This document shows, in pieces, positions 7,000 through 9,057 of a stretch of 9,057 bases of DNA. How positions within the stretch are numbered: position 1 is the first letter of the stretch; every line of letters starts with the position of its first letter. The stretch is from NCBI GenBank assembly GCA_017404585.1, contig JAFRCB010000005.1, positions 1 through 9,057 on the forward strand, written 5' to 3'. The notes beneath the pieces were generated by a model. The model saw only the letters and a list, made by a program, of their open reading frames with translations. It did not search any database and was not told the DNA's origin. This stretch comes from Lachnospiraceae bacterium. Its GTDB lineage: Bacteria > Bacillota > Clostridia > Lachnospirales > Lachnospiraceae. Made by a program: the position numbers and the translations under genes.

Positions 7000-7154
7000 G
7001 TTAACTACAGTTCTCCTGTGAGTTTTGATATGACGGCCGCTGTGCCTCTTCTTCGGAGGACGGCGGCCGGTTTCCGTACCAGAACGGTGAAATAAGGTGT
7101 TGACCCTGCACGGCCAACGGCCTGCGGGCGATATGAGATTGTAAGGAGGCACAT
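7000..7154 (+). promoter_or_regulatory. Intercistronic region between the two dehydratases with two hairpins
   Basis: Hairpin one spans 7034-7069. Ten pairs (7034-7043 with 7060-7069) are continued by CCTC/GAGG (7045-7048 with 7056-7059) around a seven-base loop, with only GTTTCC after it, so termination would be leaky at most. Hairpin two spans 7104-7128, with short arms CCC/GGG, GCA/TGC and GGCC/GGCC, interrupted by single-base bulges, closing an AAC loop. No convincing promoter was seen. The next gene's ribosome binding site is AAGGAGG at 7142-7148. Confidence 0.5.
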
Positions 7155-8504
7155 ATGTCCAATACACCTATTATTAAAGAGATGCAGGTCATTCCGGTCG
7201 CCGGATATGACAGTATGCTCATGACCTTAAGCGGTGCCCACGCACCGTGCTTTACCCGCAACCTTGTTGTGCTTCACGATAACGCCGGACATACAGGTAT
7301 CGGCGAGATCCACGGCGGCGATTACACCTGCGACTGCCTTAATGCCATGAAGCCTTTAGTCGAAGGTCAGCCGGTGTCCAATTACCGTGAAGTCCTTCAG
7401 AAGATCCACAAGATTGCAAAGAAATCCTCCGCGGACGACGGTGAGGGCATCCAGACGCTGGATATCTCCAAGCTGAAATTCGTCGTCAAGAGTGAGTGGG
7501 CGATCGAGTGCGCCATGATGGATCTCTTCGGCCAGTTCCTCGGTGTTCCGATGGCCTCCCTTATGGGCGAGGGCAAGCAGAGAGATGAAGTTGAGATGCT
7601 CGGTTACCTCTTCTATGTCTCTGACAAGAATAAAGTTCCCGCAGGCGACATGCAGTATCTCGACGAGAGCGACAGCTCTGATCCGTGGTTCAGACTGAGA
7701 CGCGAGGAGATTCTGACACCGGAGCGCGTTGTTGAGGAAGCTGAAGCGCTGACAGAGAAGTATGGCTTCAAGAACTTTAAGCTGAAGGGCGGAGTGCTTG
7801 CGGGCGCAGAGGAAATGGAAGCCTGCAAAGCCCTCAAGAAACGTTTCCCGGATGCCCGCATTAACATCGACCCGAACGGCGCGTGGAGCCTTGCGGAATC
7901 GATTGAACTCTGCCGCGATATGCACAATGTGATCACCTATATGGAAGATCCGTGCGGACCGGAGGCAGGTTATTCGAGCCGTGAGATCATGCGTGAATTC
8001 AAGAACGCTACCCAGTTCCAGGTGGCCACGAACATGATCGCCACAGACTGGAGACAGTTCTATCACACCGTGAGCCTCAATGCCTGCGACATTATCCTTG
8101 CGGACCCGCATTTCTGGGGCTTTGACGGAGCGATCCGCATGTCTCAGCTGCTCACTTCCTGGGGACTTACATGGGGCGTACATTCCAATAATCATTTCGA
8201 TATTACGCTGGCTGCATTTGCACAGGTCGGCTGCGCAGCTGTCGGAGATCCGGCTCCTATGGACACACACTGGATCTGGCAGGACGGCCAGAATCTGCTG
8301 CTCGACGCACCGCAGATCATTAATGGCAAGCTGCAGCTCCCGGATGCCCCGGGCCTCGGCGTCCACCTCAACATGAAGCGTGTCGAGGAGGCTAACGCCC
8401 TCTACAACAGTATGCCGACGCACGACAGAGACGACGCAAAAGCTATGCAGTATCTGATTCCGAACTGGGTCTATGATCATAAGAAACCCTGCCTCGTGAG
8501 ATAA
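7155..8504 (+). CDS. Second glucarate dehydratase-like enzyme (GudD/GudX-type paralogue)
   Basis: This 449-residue enolase-superfamily protein is homologous to the preceding gudD product along its whole length. It keeps the full catalytic set: K209/K211 (FKLKGG), metal ligands D239 (DPNG), E264 (EDPCG) and N293 (ATNMIATD), and the dyad D317/H343. Expected substrate contacts T101, Y151, F153, N345, H372 and R425 are also present. It is therefore not an obviously dead copy. It differs from gudD by a longer capping-domain segment (about 88-112, with LDISKLK in place of FDLRTGV), by GEIHGGDY (50-57) where GudD proteins have GE(I/V)PGGEK, and by a variant helix at 300-312. It could be the low-activity GudX-type partner known in E. 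coli, or act on another aldarate such as L-idarate. It is the last operon gene, with AAGGAGG at 7142-7148 before the start. Confidence 0.9.
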   Translation: MSNTPIIKEMQVIPVAGYDSMLMTLSGAHAPCFTRNLVVLHDNAGHTGIGEIHGGDYTCDCLNAMKPLVEGQPVSNYREVLQKIHKIAKKSSADDGEGIQTLDISKLKFVVKSEWAIECAMMDLFGQFLGVPMASLMGEGKQRDEVEMLGYLFYVSDKNKVPAGDMQYLDESDSSDPWFRLRREEILTPERVVEEAEALTEKYGFKNFKLKGGVLAGAEEMEACKALKKRFPDARINIDPNGAWSLAESIELCRDMHNVITYMEDPCGPEAGYSSREIMREFKNATQFQVATNMIATDWRQFYHTVSLNACDIILADPHFWGFDGAIRMSQLLTSWGLTWGVHSNNHFDITLAAFAQVGCAAVGDPAPMDTHWIWQDGQNLLLDAPQIINGKLQLPDAPGLGVHLNMKRVEEANALYNSMPTHDRDDAKAMQYLIPNWVYDHKKPCLVR

Positions 8505-8616
8505 ACATAAACCTCCCGCAGGAAATATTCTGAGCATTCTCATCTTTGACTTACAGGGAATCGGTTAGTGGTAGTTTAAGGAAATTGCTGAAAGATTATA
8601 CATAATATTGTACTGT
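8505..8616 (+). other. 3' untranslated stretch between the last gene and the terminator
   Basis: 112 bases with no coding potential. A TTGACT hexamer at 8546-8551 resembles a -35 box but has no good -10 at normal distance. The sequence between it and the terminator could in principle be a short 3'-derived RNA, but nothing specific supports that. Confidence 0.4.
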
Positions 8617-8645
8617 AAGGGGCTGCCGCGGCAGCCCTTTGTTTT
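8617..8645 (+). terminator. Rho-independent terminator of the glucarate operon
   Basis: A near-perfect stem GGGCTGC (8620-8626) with GCAGCCC (8631-8637), extended by AAG/TTT on the outside, closes a CGCG loop and runs into TTTGTTTT (8638-8645). It lies 112 bases after the last stop codon and marks the end of the operon. Confidence 0.88.
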
Positions 8646-8705
8646 GCTTCGTGGTGAACCATACGGTCATCATAGGTCAGACCGGTGCATCACGACTGCC
8701 CGGGT

Positions 8706-8746
8706 GTCGATATGCTCTCCTTCTCGTCGATATGCTCCCCCTTCTC
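8706..8746. repeat. 41-bp insertion in the first unit made of a 20/21-bp tandem duplication
   Basis: Bases 8706-8725 and 8726-8746 are near-identical copies of GTCGATATGCTC(T/C)CCTTCTC, the second with one extra base. Removing both restores the 108-bp unit length exactly (149 minus 41), so this is a nested duplication inside the hairpin loop of the unit. Confidence 0.8.
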
Positions 8747-8843
8747 GTCATGGAGGGCAGTAGCTATCAATGAAATCACGTTTAATCGACTGAAAGCAAG
8801 TCTGCAGGCAATCAGTCATCAAAGGTCAAAGCGCCGCATCATG

Positions 8844-8869
8844 ACTGCCCGGGTGTGATGGCGGGCAGT
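8844..8869. repeat. Palindromic core of the tandem repeat unit
   Basis: ACTGCCCG (8844-8851) and CGGGCAGT (8862-8869) form an eight-pair stem with a ten-base loop. It recurs at 8952-8977, and a seven-pair version with a much larger loop is in the first unit (8695-8701 with 8755-8761). A second inverted pair GACTGA/TCAGTC lies further along each unit (8896-8901 with 8920-8925, and 9004-9009 with 9028-9033). Conservation of both arms in all units suggests the structure matters in RNA or DNA. Confidence 0.65.
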
Positions 8870-9057
8870 AGTTTTCAATGAAATCACCATAAATCGACTG
8901 AAAGCAAGAATGCATGCAATCAGTCATTAAAGCTCAAAGCGGCGCATCACGACTGCCCGGGTGTGATGGCGGGCAGTAGTTTTCAATGAAATCACCATAA
9001 ATCGACTGAAAGCAAGAATGCATGCAATCAGTCATTAAAGCTCAAAGCGGCGCATCA

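Larger units (their letters stand above)
8666..9057. repeat. Array of 108-bp non-coding tandem repeats, running off the window end
   Basis: Starts of the unit (GCATCA) lie at 8687, 8836, 8944 and 9052. Units at 8836-8943 and 8944-9051 are each 108 bp and differ at one base (T8842 versus C8950). The first unit (8687-8835, 149 bp) is more diverged and carries 41 extra bases. A degenerate fragment of an earlier unit (8666-8686) matches 8815-8835 at 16 of 21 positions, and only the first six bases of the next unit are in the window. Every frame on both strands meets a stop inside the unit, so it is not coding despite a length divisible by three. There are no unique spacers, which rules out CRISPR. 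It lies beyond the operon terminator. Confidence 0.9.

Noticed and set aside
8556..8580. tRNA-like D-arm (GGTTAGTGGTAG)
   Set aside because: No acceptor stem pairing, anticodon arm or T-arm consensus (GGTTCGA) follows before the terminator.
8546..8616. Independent small RNA gene between the last CDS and the terminator
   Set aside because: The TTGACT hexamer has no convincing -10 partner at 16-18 bp, and no secondary structure other than the terminator was seen.
8687..9057. CRISPR array
   Set aside because: The repeat is 108 bp with no unique spacers between units, and no cas genes are present.

Overview
The window looks like a chromosomal stretch from a Gram-positive anaerobe of the Clostridia (Bacillota; a Lachnospiraceae-type gut organism is a fair guess). 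The signs are strong AAGGAGG-type ribosome binding sites before every gene, a solute-binding protein made as a lipoprotein (lipobox LAAC), genes of moderate GC content with proline almost always written CCG, and AT-rich promoter DNA. The genus cannot be fixed from the sequence alone.

Layout. Positions 1-65 hold the end of an unseen upstream unit and its rho-independent terminator with a UUCG loop. Positions 66-407 are a non-coding promoter region. Seven genes follow, all on the + strand: tartronate semialdehyde reductase (garR, 408-1301), the small and large membrane subunits of a tripartite tricarboxylate transporter (tctB 1373-1870, tctA 1884-3386), its substrate-binding lipoprotein (tctC 3561-4583), an aldolase of the dihydrodipicolinate synthase (DHDPS)/N-acetylneuraminate lyase family (4750-5646), glucarate dehydratase (gudD 5665-6999) and a second full-length glucarate dehydratase paralogue (7155-8504). 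A terminator lies at 8617-8645. The rest, to the window end, is a non-coding array of 108-bp tandem repeats that continues past the edge.

How the genes work together (inference from family knowledge). The set reads as a D-glucarate (possibly also other aldarate) uptake and catabolism operon. TctC captures the dicarboxylate and TctAB imports it. One or both enolase-superfamily dehydratases convert it to 5-keto-4-deoxyglucarate. The DHDPS-family lyase probably cleaves that to pyruvate and tartronate semialdehyde, and GarR reduces the latter to glycerate. This is the enterobacterial gud/gar route with two swaps: a TTT transporter in place of the MFS permease GudP, and a class I (Schiff-base) lyase in place of the metal-dependent aldolase GarL. 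No glycerate kinase and no regulator gene lies in the window.

Non-coding structure is notable. GC-rich stem-loops without proper T-tracts sit in four of the six intergenic gaps. The tctA-tctC gap has three consecutive hairpins plus a competing pairing just upstream of the tctC ribosome binding site. I see no phage, transposase, CRISPR, toxin or defence genes. The main points of interest are the rewired pathway, the paired dehydratases, the tctC leader and the downstream tandem repeats.
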